Source: Prorocentrum cordatum (taxonomy: Eukaryota; Sar; Dinophyceae; Prorocentrales; Prorocentraceae). From it: DNA of 64,000 nucleotides. The number at the start of each line of letters is the position of its first letter. The stretch's first letter is position 1. Made by a program: the position numbers and the translations under genes. Below are positions 47,977 through 60,695 of the stretch, piece by piece. The notes under the pieces were generated by a model. That model was not told the origin of the DNA. It saw only the letters and a program-made list of their open reading frames with translations, and searched no databases. Location of the stretch: contig CAUYUJ010015307.1 of the NCBI GenBank assembly GCA_963575745.1, forward strand, positions 204,148-268,147, written 5' to 3'.

Positions 47977-48287
47977 AACACCTGTCCCAGGCGTCCCAGG
48001 AGCTCCTTGCCCGGTCGTGCCAGCTGTTCGGTTGGTGGTTGCCCTTGCCCGTGCCGTCGGTCCTGGCGTGGCGTATGTATTCGTCCCGCACCGTTGCCCA
48101 GTCGATGCGGAAGTTGTACTTCTTGTCCATCGCGTAGGCATCGTATCCACAGTGCTTCCAGTCATCCAAGAACTTGTTGATGTTCGCGTCCGCGTGCAGC
48201 TTCGGGTCTGACTTGGGATCCTTGGACCCAGGGAGATACGCGAAGCGATAAGAACTGAGTTGTCCATGATGGTAGACTTCCCCAGCC
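47977..48287 (-). pseudogene. candidate coding exon, unknown protein
   Basis: The minus frame reads GEVYHHGQLSSYRFAYLPGS, KDPKSDPKLHADANINKFLD, DWKHCGYDAYAMDKKYNFRI, DWATVRDEYIRHARTDGTGK and GNHQPNSWHDRARSSWDAWD over about 100 codons. Composition is charged, aromatic-rich and non-repetitive. An in-frame TGA lies about 25 nt upstream of the frame start and a rival frame (PHYLLEDFKRFQPLWLGKST) covers 48390-48260, so the 5' boundary is unclear. No family recognised. It could be an exon of a live gene or a remnant. Confidence 0.35.
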
Positions 48288-48960
48288 ACAAGGGCTGGAA
48301 GCGTTTGAAGTCCTCAAGCAGGTAGTGTGGATGATGTTCCGAAATCTGCCTATCTGAACCTGTACACGCATGCATGTTGACGCATACACGTGTAATATCG
48401 GACGCGTGCGCAATTGAATGGCCTGTGTTCGTTTCGGACAGGACATCAACCAAATACGGAAAACTGAACGCACCCCTCACGCAGATCGCAACGTGAGGAC
48501 CCAAACAAACAATGGTTGCTCAACCTGTGTATGATAAGTAGACAGTAGCACAACGCTTTCAAATGTGTTATCATAACGCTGCCGCTTTGCGCAAAAAAGA
48601 AGCAGTTAGTCAAGCTTCCCTCTTCTGATCCGCAGTGGCCAAAACGGTCCCAGAGGTATCGAAGAAAGCCCAAAAATAACCCACGTAGGGTTCTGGGAGG
48701 CATTCAAGATGACCCAGAAAGCCTCCGCGGGATTCAAAGAGGCACAGCAATCACCAAGACGGGAGGACAAACACAACAAAACATAGAGAAGCGGGCAGGA
48801 GGGGGAAGCAGGAGCGAGGAGGACGCGCGAGCAGCGGCAGCGAAGGCGAACAGAAAGAAAAGGAGGAAGAGAATCAGGAGGGACAGCAGCCACAAGCCCC
48901 CTGTTCCTCCATTTCCTTGCCTCATGCCTTCTGCGTCATTCACTCCTTCCGTATCGCCTC
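48288..48960. other. spacer, no feature recognised
   Basis: Mixed composition, AT-richer at 48330-48600. No intact frame longer than chance expectation and no repeat seen. Confidence 0.45.
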
Positions 48961-49987
<1,027 letters not shown>

Positions 49988-50085
49988 GGGCTGACCTTAC
50001 TCTCCTTACCCAGTTTATTCCTTGCACGGTTGGAAAGGTGGGTGTCGGGGATCCTGGGGGGGCGACCGCCGCGCACGAAAAGTAC

Positions 50086-51080
50086 ACGAAAACCATACGA
50101 TTACCATACGATTACCATACGAGTACCATACGATACCGACACGACTACCACACAATTACCATACGATACCCATACGATACCCATACGATTAACATGCGAC
50201 CACCATACGATTACCGTACGACTACCATACGATTACCACACGACTACCATACGGTTACCACGCGACTACCATACGATTGCCATACGACTACCATACGACT
50301 ACCATGCGACTACCGTACGATTACCATACGACTACCATACAACTACCGTACGATTACCAAACGACTACCATACGATTACCATACGACTACCATACGACTA
50401 CCAGCAATGAAAACCATACGACTACCATACGATTGCCATACGACTACCATACGACTACCATACGAGTACCATACAACTACCATACGACTACCATACGATT
50501 ACCGTACGACAACCACACGATTGCCATAGGATTACAATACGACTATCATACGGTTACTATACGTTTACCGTACGAATACTGTACGAATCCAATACGATTA
50601 CCATACGACTACCATACGAATACCACACGACTACCATACAATTACCATACGACTACCATACGATTGCCATACGACTAACATACGACTACCATACGATTAC
50701 CATACGACTCCCATACGACTACCATACGGTTAACATGCGACTACCATACAATTATAATACGACTACCGTACGACTACCATGCGGTTACTACCATACGACT
50801 ACCATACGACTATCATACAACTCCCGCACGACTACCATGCGACTACCACACGACTACTTTACAGTTACCACACAACTACCATACGACTTCCATACGATCT
50901 CCTCACGATTTATCATACGACTACCGTACGATGAACATGCGATTTTCGTACGACTACCGTACGATTGCCATACGAATACCATACCATGCGAAAACCATAC
51001 GATTACCATCCGACTACCATGCGACTACCATAAGATTACCAGACGAACACCATAAGACTACCATACGAAAACCACACGGA
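50086..51080 (+). repeat. 11-bp ACCATACGAYT array, left part
   Basis: About 90 units of ACCATACGACT/ACCATACGATT. Because 11 is not a multiple of 3, any plus frame gives the same 11-residue repeat (TTIRLPYDYHT), explaining the several apparent open frames. It stops at 51080 and resumes at about 52723, interrupted by composite element copy B. Confidence 0.96.
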
Positions 51081-51091
51081 GAGGAAAAAAA
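51081..51091 (+). repeat. candidate target-site duplication, left
   Basis: GAGGAAAAAAA directly precedes the leader of copy B. The same 11 bases occur at 52687-52697, directly after its trailer. Confidence 0.6.
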
Positions 51092-52686
51092 TGTCCTGGC
51101 GAAGGACCCAACCAGATGCAGTTGTGCGTACACGTTTCGGTAGCGATCCCTAGGGGGCCACGAAACGCCTGGGGGCTGTGCCGGGGCCTTCGGTGGAGCT
51201 CCCTGCGGGGCCACGAAACGTGCAATGAGTGTGCCGACATTGGTGCTGTGGGCGCATTGGAACGCAGCCACTGGGGCCTTCAGTGGAGCTCCTTGTGGGG
51301 CCACGAAACGTGTGAGGAGGGTGTCGAGCTGGGTGCGGTGGGCGCATTCGAACGCAGCTGCTGGGACCTTCGGCGGGGCTCCCTGTGGGGCCACGAGACG
51401 TTTGAGGGGTGTAGACACGGGTGCTGTGGGCGCAAGCGAACGCAGCCACAGGAACCTTCGGTGGAGTTCCCTGTGGGCCACGAAACGTGTGAGGGATGTG
51501 CCGAAATGGGTGCAGTGGGCGCATGTGAACGCAACCAGTGGGGCCCTCGGCGGGGCTCCCTGTGGGACCACGAAACGTATGAGGGGGGTGCCGAAATGGG
51601 TGCGGTGGGCGCATGCGAACGCAGCCACTGGGGCCTTCGGTGGGGCTCCCTATTGGGGCCACGAAACGTGCGAGAAGTGTACCGAGGTGCGGTGGGCGCA
51701 TGCGAACGCACCCATTGCGACCTTCGGTGGAGCTCATTGCAAAACCACGAAACGTGTGAGGTGTGTGCAGAAAGGGTGCGGTGGGCGCATGCGAACGCAG
51801 CCACTGGGACCTTCGGTGGAGCTCCCTGCGGGGCCACGAAAAATGTGAGGGGTGCCGAAATTGGTGCGGTGGGCGCATGCGAACGCAGCCATTGGGGCCT
51901 TCGGTGGAGCTCCCTGTGGGGCCACGAAACGTGTGAGGGGCGTGCCGAAATGGGTGCGGTGGGCGCATGCGAACGCAGCCACAGAGCCTTCGGCGGGGCC
52001 CCCTGTGGAGCCACGAAACATGTGAGGGGTGTGCCGACATGGGTGCGGTGGGCGCATGTGAACGCAACCACTGGAGCCTTCGGTGAGGCTCCTTGTGGGG
52101 CCACGGACCGTGCGAGGGGTGTGCCGAAATCGGCGCGGTGGGCGACATGGGCGCGGCGGGCGCAAGCGCGCGCAGCCATTAAGCCTTCGGTGGGGTTCCC
52201 TGTGGCGCCACGAAACGTGTGAGGCGTGTGCCGAAATAGGTGCAGTTGGCGCATTCGAGCGCAGCCACTGGGGCCTTCGGTGGACTCCCTGTGGACCACG
52301 AAACGTGCGAGGGTTGGTGCGGTGGGCGCATGCGAGCGCAGCCTCTGCGGCCTTGGGTGGAGCTCCCTTTAGGGCCACGAAGCGTGTGAGGAGTGTACTG
52401 AATTGGGCGCGGTGGGCGCATGCGAACGCAGCCGCCGGAGCTCCCTGTGGGGCCACGAAACGCGCGTGGGTTGCCGGAATGGGTGGGGGACCCGCATGCG
52501 AACACCCCCAGTGGGGCCTTCCGTGGAGCTCCCTATGGGGCTACGAAACGTGTGAGAGGAGCGCCGAGCGCAAAGGCACGGAGGGGGGAGGGAGGAAAGG
52601 AGGGAAGAGGGGGGGAGGAAGAAAGGAAGGAGGACACGCGGGGCGCTGTCTATTCGAAACGAGGACCCAACATCACAGGATGGTCG
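51092..52686 (+). mobile_element. composite satellite element, copy B
   Basis: Leader TCCTGGCGAAGGACCCAACC (51094), about sixteen 90-bp units (51150-52560) and a polypurine tract (52575-52632). Trailer ACACGCGGGGCGCTGTCTAT, then CGAGGACCCAACATCACAGG, ends at 52686. It matches copy A in every part and lies inside the 11-bp ACCATACGAYT array between 11-bp direct repeats. AGGACCCAAC appears in both leader and trailer. The last unit (52478-52555) is of the 77-bp type found at 19.5 kb, linking the two arrays. No protein is encoded; mobility would need outside machinery. Confidence 0.7.
51140..52560 (+). repeat. 90-bp satellite array in copy B, ~16 units
   Basis: Units carry GGCCTTCGGTGGAGCTCCCT, GTGGGGCCACGAAACGTGTG, AGGGGTGTGCCGAAATGGGT and GCGGTGGGCGCATGCGAACG. 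Units are more diverged from one another than in copy A, suggesting an older array or weaker homogenisation. Confidence 0.95.
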
Positions 52687-52697
52687 GAGGAAAAAAA
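52687..52697 (+). repeat. candidate target-site duplication, right
   Basis: GAGGAAAAAAA, identical to 51081-51091, immediately after the conserved GGATGGTCG end of copy B. Confidence 0.6.
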
Positions 52698-52719
52698 CAA
52701 AGAAGAACCAAAAAACTGC

Positions 52720-53165
52720 GACCATACGATTACCATACGACTTCCATACGATCATAATACGACAATCATACATTACAATACAGAAAGAACAGACGACTAC
52801 CACACAATTACCATATGACTACTCCATATGACTACCATACGATTACCATACAACTGCTCTACGGTTACCATACGATTCGGTTCCCACTCGACTATTATAC
52901 GATTACCATAAGATTACCATACGAGTACCATACAAGAACCGTACGACTACCACACGACTACCATACGATTGCCATACGACTGCCATATGACTACCATACG
53001 ACTTCCATTCGACTACCATACGACTACCATACGACTTCCATCCGATTATAATACGACTACCGTACGAATACCATACGACTACCATACGATTATCCTCAGA
53101 TTAACCTCCGAATACCATTTGATTACCCTGCAATTACCAACGATTACCATGCGATAACCAAACGA
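52720..53165 (+). repeat. 11-bp ACCATACGAYT array, right part
   Basis: The same 11-bp unit and orientation as 50086-51080, about 40 units, more degenerate at both ends. Confidence 0.95.
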
Positions 53166-53813
53166 TTTCAGAGGCGGGCTGAGGGCGAACCGCCCCCTGC
53201 GATTTTATGTTTTATTTGACCTTATGGTGGTTTGTCAGTGAGCGGCAGTCCTCGGCAGGCGCGCAGGCGCGATAGTCCGCCCCGCAAAACAAAAAGTTAT
53301 CGCATTTTCGCGGAAGGCGCAGTGCGAGGACTTGAAGAACGCGGATGTTCAGGTATTTTGTTTGGTCGGGGGCAGCGCGCGCATGAGCCAGCAACTCTCC
53401 TCGCTCGCTCCAGGCTGCAGTGATATTACACGTCGCAAACCACAACATCGACGCGCCCTTCAGGCCCTCTTCCTCGCCCGGCTCGCGCGCGGCCACGCGC
53501 GGCACGCCCGCCGTTGGCCGCCCCCCGCCGCGCCGGACGTAGGCGCGCCACGCGAGGTACGACGCCGAACGTGTTCAAGGCGTCGCGATACTCGTGCTTC
53601 GACAGCAGCAACTCCATAACGCCCCGTTCTCCGCGCGCAGCAACGAGTCCGGCAAGAAGCGAATGTGCCCGCAACGCTCGACACACGTCGGAAACGACTC
53701 AGCCGACGCATCCAGCACGCCCCTCCCAGCCTCACGACCAAACGCGGCCCAGCAGGAGCCCAGTGCGCCGGCCATCCTCTGCGAGAGCACCCGAAGGCGC
53801 GGCGCCTTCCCGA
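53166..53813 (-). pseudogene. spacer with a frameshifted coding-like stretch (53540-53790)
   Basis: On the minus strand GREAGRGVLDASAESFPTCV and ERCGHIRFLPDSLLRAENG continue after a one-base shift near 53625 as VMELLLSKHEYRDALNTFGV and VPRVARL. Composition is protein-like, but no domain is recognised. The rest of the interval is GC-rich without further features. Confidence 0.28.
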
Positions 53814-53860
53814 ACTGGGAGCCGACGGTAAACCGTCAACCTTGGTTTTGCGGTCTTTGC
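53814..53860 (+). repeat. hairpin element, degenerate copy 0
   Basis: AACTGGGAGCCGACGGTAAA then CCGTCAACCTTGG, but the right arm reads TTTTGCGG instead of TTACCGCC. This is the first and most diverged copy. Confidence 0.6.
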
Positions 53861-54203
53861 GGTCGACTGCGCGGGCCGCCTGGCCCAGTCGCAAGCCAGA
53901 AACGGGCAACATACAGGTGAGCCAGACCGCCCACCACAAGGAGTGCGACAGCATGGGAGCGAAGCTCTTACAAAGAACAAGTGACAGTCAAGCGAAGCTC
54001 TTATTCGAAACACGCGCATGCATGAGAACACGCAAGTACGAAGAAAACAACGCAATCACAAGTCAGAAAAGTTCAAACTCGAAGCATGTGCGTACAAGCC
54101 GTGGAAGAACACCAATGATATGTTCAATCCCTGACATCTCGGCATCGGTAACTGTAGCATTGCTGTCGATAGAGAAAGCAGAACTGCACACCACCGTCCA
54201 CAC

Positions 54204-54264
54204 ACTGGGCGCCGGCGGTAAACCGTCAACCTTGGTTACCGCCGGGAGACTCGTAGAGCTTCCT
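54204..54264 (+). repeat. hairpin element, copy 1
   Basis: ACTGGGCGCCGGCGGTAAAC, then CGTCAACCTTGGTTACCGCC, then GGGAGACTCGTAGAGCTTCC. GGCGGTA pairs with TACCGCC, and the stem extends through AACC/GGTT with a one-base bulge. Seven further near-identical copies follow. Confidence 0.9.
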
Positions 54265-55191
54265 AGCTCGACTTAAGTTGAGAAAACCGACAGCACCTAC
54301 CAACATTCCGACTCTTAGTGAATATTTTTTGACCTCTGAATGCGGCAGGCGAACGCGTCTGATGTCTGCGAAACAACTCCTGTCATTACCAGCCCTGCAG
54401 CCCCCCTACAGCCCGAGTTAAGTGCAGAAAACCGACAGCACCTCTCAGGATGACTCGAACAATACAGTAGTTTCGCAGACCTAATTCGGGCAGCAGACCG
54501 AGTTCCGAGCTCTGGATTCGACAGGCGGACGCACCTGATGTCTTCAAATCGATTCATGTAACCACCAGAACTGTAGCCCCCCTCAGCGCGAGTTGAGTGA
54601 AGAAAACCGAGAGCACTTCTGAAGATGACTCGACCAATACGAATAGTTTCGCGATTCTAGATCGGGCAGCAGACCGAGTTCAGAGCTCTGGAGTCGACAG
54701 ACAAACGCAACTGATGATTCTGGATCGGCTCTGGAGTTTCTGTGAATATCAGCTCTGTAGCTGTCCTACAGCTCGAGTTTTCCTGTCAAGATGACTCGAA
54801 TAATACGAATAGGTTTGCGGACCTAGCTCGGCTAACAGACCGAGTTCAAACCTCTGGATTCAACAGGCGAACGCGCCTAATCATTCTACATCGATTAGCT
54901 GTGCTCACCAGCTCTGTAGCTGTCCTAAAGCTCGAGTTATGTTCAGAAAACCGTCAGCGCGATTCAAGATGACTCGAAACGGCCGATCCCGCCACAGTGC
55001 TTCTCGATAGTAATATTCACCCGATCGAGCTGAGATCAAGATTGCGAGCGGGAATAAGATCGAATATCACGGAAAAAATACTAGAGCTCAAACGAATTGT
55101 TGAATTTCGAGAACAAAATTTTCAACCGACCAAAAGTCACCAAAAGTTCCGTCGAGATTTTTCTTGCCAACTAGCTCTCCAGCGCGTTCGA

Positions 55192-55252
55192 ACTGGGCGC
55201 CGGCGGTAAACCGTCAACCTTGGTTACCGCCGGGAGACTCGTAGAGCTTCCT
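55192..55252 (+). repeat. hairpin element, copy 2
   Basis: Identical to copy 1 across the stem and loop. 988 bp downstream of copy 1. Confidence 0.9.
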
Positions 55253-56543
55253 GAAAACATATAATGTCGGAAAAAATTACAGAGAACGAAGAGTTTTTCA
55301 GCCCAAGCGATGTCAGACGTCTCGATGCAACAGCCGAACGCTCCTCATTCTGATCGTTTTCAATCCTTACGAGCTCCGTAGCTCTGCTACAGCCCGAGTT
55401 ACGTGCGAAAATCGACAACACCTCCGAAGATCACTCGAACAGTACGATAGTTTCGCGAGTCTAGCTCGAGTGTCAGACCGAGTTCAGACCTCTGAATGCA
55501 ACAGCCGGACGCGCCTGATGTCTCCGAATCGATTTCTGTGATCAACAGCCCTGCAGCCCCCTTACACACCGAGTTGAGCGCAGAAATCGACTGCATGAAT
55601 GACTCGAACAATAAGAATAGTTTCGCGGACCTAGCTCGGGCAGCAGACCGAGTTCAGAGCTCTCAATGCACAGCCGGACGCGATAGATCACTCCGAACCG
55701 ATTCTAGTGATAAACAGCCCTGCAGCTCCCTTACAGCTCGAGTTAAGTGCAGAAAACAGACAGCACCTCTCAAGATGACTCGAATACGAATAGTTTGCGG
55801 ATCCAGCTCGGGCGGCACACCGAGTTCTGAGCTCTGGATTGGGCAGGCAGACGCGCCTGATGCATCTGAATCGATTCCTGTGAGTACGAGCCCTGTAGCC
55901 CCCCTACAGCCCGAGCTAAGTGCAGAAAACTGACAGCACCTCTCAAGATGACTCGAACTACGAATAGGTTCGCGAACCTAGCTCGGGCAGCAGACCGAGT
56001 TCAGACCTCTGGATGGAACAGACGAACGCGCCTCATGATTCGCAATCGATTTCTGTGAGAATGAGCTCTCTAGCTGCCCTACAGCTCGAGTTAAGTACAG
56101 AAAACCGAGAACGTCTGTCAGGATGACTCGAATAATACGAATAGGTTTGCAGACCTAGCGCGGCTAGCAGACCGAGTTCAGACTTCTGGACTCAACAGGC
56201 GAACGCGCCTCATCATTCTGAATCCATTAGCTGTGCTTACAGCTCTGTAGCTGTCCTAAAGCTCGAGTTATGTTCAGAAAACCGTCATCGCGTATCACGA
56301 TGGCTCGAAAAAGCCGATCCCGCCGCGATGCTTTTTGCAGAAATATTTACCCGATCGAGCTGAGATTAAGATGGCGAGCGGGAATAAGATCCAATATGGT
56401 CAGAAAAAATACTAGAGCTCAAACGAATTGTTGAATTTCGAGAACAAAATTTTCAACCGACCCAAAGTCAGCAAAAGGTCCGTCGAGATTTTTCTTGCCA
56501 ACTAGCTCTCCAGCGCGCCGGAATTACTCTTAAGCTTCCAGCA

Positions 56544-56604
56544 ACTGGGCGCCGGCGGTAAACCGTCAACCTTCGTTTCTGCCGGGGGACTCGTAGAGCT
56601 TCCT
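56544..56604 (+). repeat. hairpin element, copy 3
   Basis: The right arm is altered (CTTCGTTTCTGCC), weakening the stem. The rest is conserved, including GACTCGTAGAGCTTCCTGAC. Confidence 0.85.
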
Positions 56605-56643
56605 GACAACATCTAATGTCGAAAAAATTACACTGAAAAAATA

Positions 56644-56657
56644 GGGGGGGGGGGAGG

Positions 56658-56739
<82 letters not shown>
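56644..56739 (+). repeat. G11 and poly(A) 82-nt expansion within the satellite
   Basis: Eleven G (56644-56654), AGG, then 82 A. In other units the same place reads GAAAAAACAATTTTTCAGCC, so the homopolymers expanded in situ. Confidence 0.9.
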
Positions 56740-56740
<1 letters not shown>

Positions 56741-58119
56741 CCGAAGCAATTTCAGACCTCTCCGACGTAACAGCCGAACGCCCCCGATGCTTCTGGATTG
56801 TCTTCTATACGAGCTCTGTAGCTCTCCTATTGCCCGAGTTACGTACGTAAATCGACAGCACCACTGAAGATGACTCGAACAATACGAATAGTTTGGCAAA
56901 CCTAGCTCGAGTATCAGACCGAGTTCAGACCTCTGCATGCGACAGGCGGACGCGTCTGATGTCTCTGAATCGATTCCTGTGATTACCAGCCCTGCGGCCC
57001 CCCTACAGCCCGAGTTAAGTGCAGGAAACCGACAGCACCTCTCAGGATGACTCGAACAATACGACTAGTTTCGCGGACCTAGTTCGGGCAGCAGACAGAG
57101 TTCGGAGCTCTGGATTCGAAAGACAGATGCACCTGATGTCTCCGAATCGATTCCAGTGATTACCAGCCATGCAGCCCCCCTACAGCCCGAGTTGAGTGCA
57201 GAGAACCGACAGCATCTCTCAAGATCACTCGAACAATACGAATAGTTTCGAGAGTCTATATCGGGCAGCAGACCGAGTTCAGAGCTCTGGATTCAACAGA
57301 CAACGGCCACTGATGATTCTGAATCAGATTCTGTACGTATCAGTCCTGTAGCTCGAGTATGTACAGAAAACCGAGAGCGTCTGTCAAGACGACTCGAATA
57401 ATACAAATAGGTTTGCGGACCTAGCTCGGCTAGCAGACCAAGTTCGGACCTCTGGGTTCACCAGACGAACGCGCTTGATCATTCTGCATCGATTAGCTGT
57501 GCTTACCAGCTCTGTAGCTGTCCTAAAGCTCGAGTTATCTTGAGAAAACCGACCACGCGCATCAACAACAGTACGAATAGTTTCTAGATAGGGCAGCAAA
57601 TCGAGTTTAGAGCTCTGGATTCAACAGACAACGACCACTGTTGATTCTGAATCAGATTCTGTACGCATCAGCTCTGTAGCTGTCCTGCAGCTCGAGTTAA
57701 GTACAGAAAACCGAAAGCGTCTGTCAAGATGACTCGAATAATACGAATAGGTTCGCGGACCTAGCTCGGCTAGCAGACCAGTTCAGACCTCTCGGTCCAA
57801 CAGGCGAACGCGCCTGATCATTCGATTGGCTGTGCTTACCAGCTCTGTAGCTGTCCTGAAGCTCGAGTTAAGTACAGAAAACCGACAACGCGTATCAAGA
57901 TGACTCGAAATGGCTGATCCCGCCCGTGTGCTTTTTGGCAGTAAAAGGTACCCGATCGAGCTGAGGTCAAGATGGCGAGCGGGAATAAGATCGAATATCA
58001 CGGAAAAAAATTCTAGAGCTCAAACGAATACTTGAATTTCGAGAACAAAATTTTCAACCGACCAAAAGTCAGCAAAAGTTCCGTCGAGATTTTCCTTGCC
58101 AACTAGCTCTCCAGTGCCC

Positions 58120-58500
58120 CGGAACTTGGTAGCGTCCAAAACCCGGAGAGCGAGCAGGCCCTTGGGACGGGAAATCTTTCCTAGAGAGCTCCCTGCGACC
58201 CGTTTGACGCGCGTCGAAGGCACTGCCAAGCAGGCCCCCATGCGTGCCTGCACGCGTGCCGGCACACGTGGACGCGCGCCTTTCTTCAATTCTCTGTCAA
58301 ACCCTCCTGGGGCGCCTGCAGAGCTCTGTCAACCCTTTCTGAAGCGATCCTGCATTGCTGCGGACCCGCTGCCGGGTCGGGCGAGTTGCTGCGGGGATCG
58401 TGGAGCGGCGGAGATGGGCTGCTGGCGGGCACCACCACCGTCCGGCTTCTATTCTAAAACCCTCTAGCTCTCAGAGAGCTCTCCGGGAATTACTCTTAAG
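58120..58500 (+). repeat. GC-rich block in the satellite, copy 1 (partner 63425-63735)
   Basis: Shares GCGGGCACCACCACCGTCCG, GAGCTCTCCGGGAATTAC and CGAGTTGCTGCGGGGATCGT-like sequence with 63425-63735. The corresponding palindrome is degenerate here (ATGCGTGCCTGCACGCGTGC). Confidence 0.8.
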
Positions 58501-58512
58501 CTTCCATCAAGA

Positions 58513-58572
58513 ACTGGGCGCCGGCGGTAAACCGTCAACCTTTGTTACCGCCGGGGACTCGTAGAGCTTCCT
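58513..58572 (+). repeat. hairpin element, copy 4
   Basis: ACTGGGCGCCGGCGGTAAAC...CCTTTGTTACCGCC: the loop changes from TTGG to TTTG while the arms are kept. Confidence 0.9.
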
Positions 58573-59658
58573 GACAACATGTAATGTCGAAAAAAATGAC
58601 ACAGAAAAAACAATTTTTCAGCCCAAGCAATTTCAGACCTCTCGGATGCAACAGCCGAACGCCCCCGATGCTTCTGGATTGTCTTCTGCACGAGCTCTGT
58701 AGCTTTCCTACAGCACGAGTTACGTAAATCGACAGCACCTCTCAAGATGACTCGAACAATCGAATAGTTTGGCAAACCTAGCTCGAGTATCAGACCGAGT
58801 TCAGACCTCTGCATACGCGCCTGCTGTCTCTGAATCGATTCCTGTGATTACCAGCCCTGCAGCCCCCCCTGCAGCCCGAGCTAAGTGCAGGAAACCCTCA
58901 GGATGACTCGAACAATACGAATAGTTTCGCGAACCTAGTTCGAGCAGCAGACAGAGTTCGGAGCTCTGGATTCGACAGGCGAACGCGCCTGATGTCTCGA
59001 AATAGATTCCAGTGATTACCAGCCATGGATCCCCCCTACAGCCCGAGTTAAGTGCAGGGAACCGACAGCATCTCTCAAGATGACTCGAACAATACGAATA
59101 GTTTCGCGATTCTAGATCGGGCAGCAGACCGAGTTCAGAGCTATAGATTCAACAGATAACGGCCACTGATGATTCTGCATAGATTCTGTAGGTATCAGCT
59201 CTGTAGCTGTCCTATAGCTCGAGTTAAGTACAGAAAACCGAGAGCGTCTGTCAAGATGACTCAAATAATACGAATAGGTTTGCAGACCTAGCTCGGCTAG
59301 CAGACCAAGTTCAGACCTCTGGGTTTAACAGGCGAACGCGCCTGATCATTCTGAGTCGATTAGCTGTGCGTACCAGCTCTGTAGCTGTCCTGAAGCTCGA
59401 GTTATCTTGAGAAAACCGACAGCGCGTATCAAGATGACTCGAAATGGTCGATCCCGCCGGGACGCTTTTTGGCAGTGAAAGGTACCCGATCGAGCTGAGA
59501 TCAAGATGGCGAGCGGGAATGAGATCGAACATCACGGGAAAGAATACTAGAGCTCTAACGAATTGCTGAATTTTGAGAACAAAATTTTCAAACGACCAAA
59601 AGTCATCAAAAGGTCCGTCGAGATTTTTCTTGCCAACTAGCTCATGCGCCCCGGAATT

Positions 59659-59718
59659 ATGGGCGCTGGCGGTAAACAGTCAACCTTGGTTACCGCCGGG
59701 AGACTCGTAGAGCTTCCT
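59659..59718 (+). repeat. hairpin element, copy 5
   Basis: ATGGGCGCTGGCGGTAAACA...TTGGTTACCGCC: minor changes outside the stem. Confidence 0.88.
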
Positions 59719-60634
59719 CGCTCGACTTGAGTTGAGAAAACCGCACCTACCAACAGTCCGACTCATAGTGAATATTTTTTATCTCTGAATGCGCTGCGAA
59801 TCGACTCCTGTCATTACCAGCCCTGCAGCCCCCCTACAGCCCGAGTTAAGTGCAGAAAACCGACAGCTCCTCTCAGGATAATTTGAACAGTACAGTAGTT
59901 TCGCAGACCAAATTCGGGCAGCAGACCGAGTTCCGAGCTCTGGATTTGACAGGCAGACGCGCCTGATGTCTTCAAATCGATTCCTGTGACCACCAGCACT
60001 CTAGCCCTCCTCAGCGCGAGTTTAGTGAAGAAAACCGAGAGCACTTCTGAAGATGACTCGACCAATACTAATAGTTTCGCGATTATAAATCGGTCAGCGG
60101 ACCGAGTTGAGAGCTCTGGATTTGACAGACAAACGGCCACTGATGATTCTGAATCGGTAGTCTGTAAATATCAGCTCTCTAGCTGTCTTACAGCTCGAGT
60201 TAAGTACAGAAAACCGAGAGCGTCTGTCAAGACGACTCGAATAATACAAATAGGTTTGCGGACCTAGCTCGGCTAGCAGACCAAGTTCAGACCTCTGGGT
60301 TCAACAGACGAACGCGCTTGATCATTCTGCATCGATTAGCTGTGCTTACCAGCTCTGTAGCTGTCCTAAAGCTCGAGTTATCTTGAGAAAACCGTCACCG
60401 CGTATCAAGATGACTCGAAACGGCCGATCCCGCCACCGTGCTTTTCGATAGTAATATTCATCCGATCGAGCTGAGATCAAGATGGCGAGCGGGAACAAGA
60501 TCGAATATCACCGGAAAAAAAATAAAGCTCTAATGAATGGTCAAATCCTGAGAACAAAATTTTCAACCGACCACTTGGTAGCCTCCATTGGTAGCGTCCA
60601 CTTGGTAGCGTCCAAAACCCCAAGAGCGAAGAGA

Positions 60635-60695
60635 ACTGGGCGCCGGCGGTAAACCGTCAACCTTGGTTACCGCCGGGAAACTCGTAGAGCTTCCT
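60635..60695 (+). repeat. hairpin element, copy 6
   Basis: As copy 1, with GGGAAACTCG in place of GGGAGACTCG. Confidence 0.9.

Noticed and set aside
51094-52686. Terminal inverted repeats on the composite element
   Set aside because: Leader and trailer share the direct decamer AGGACCCAAC but do not pair as inverted termini.
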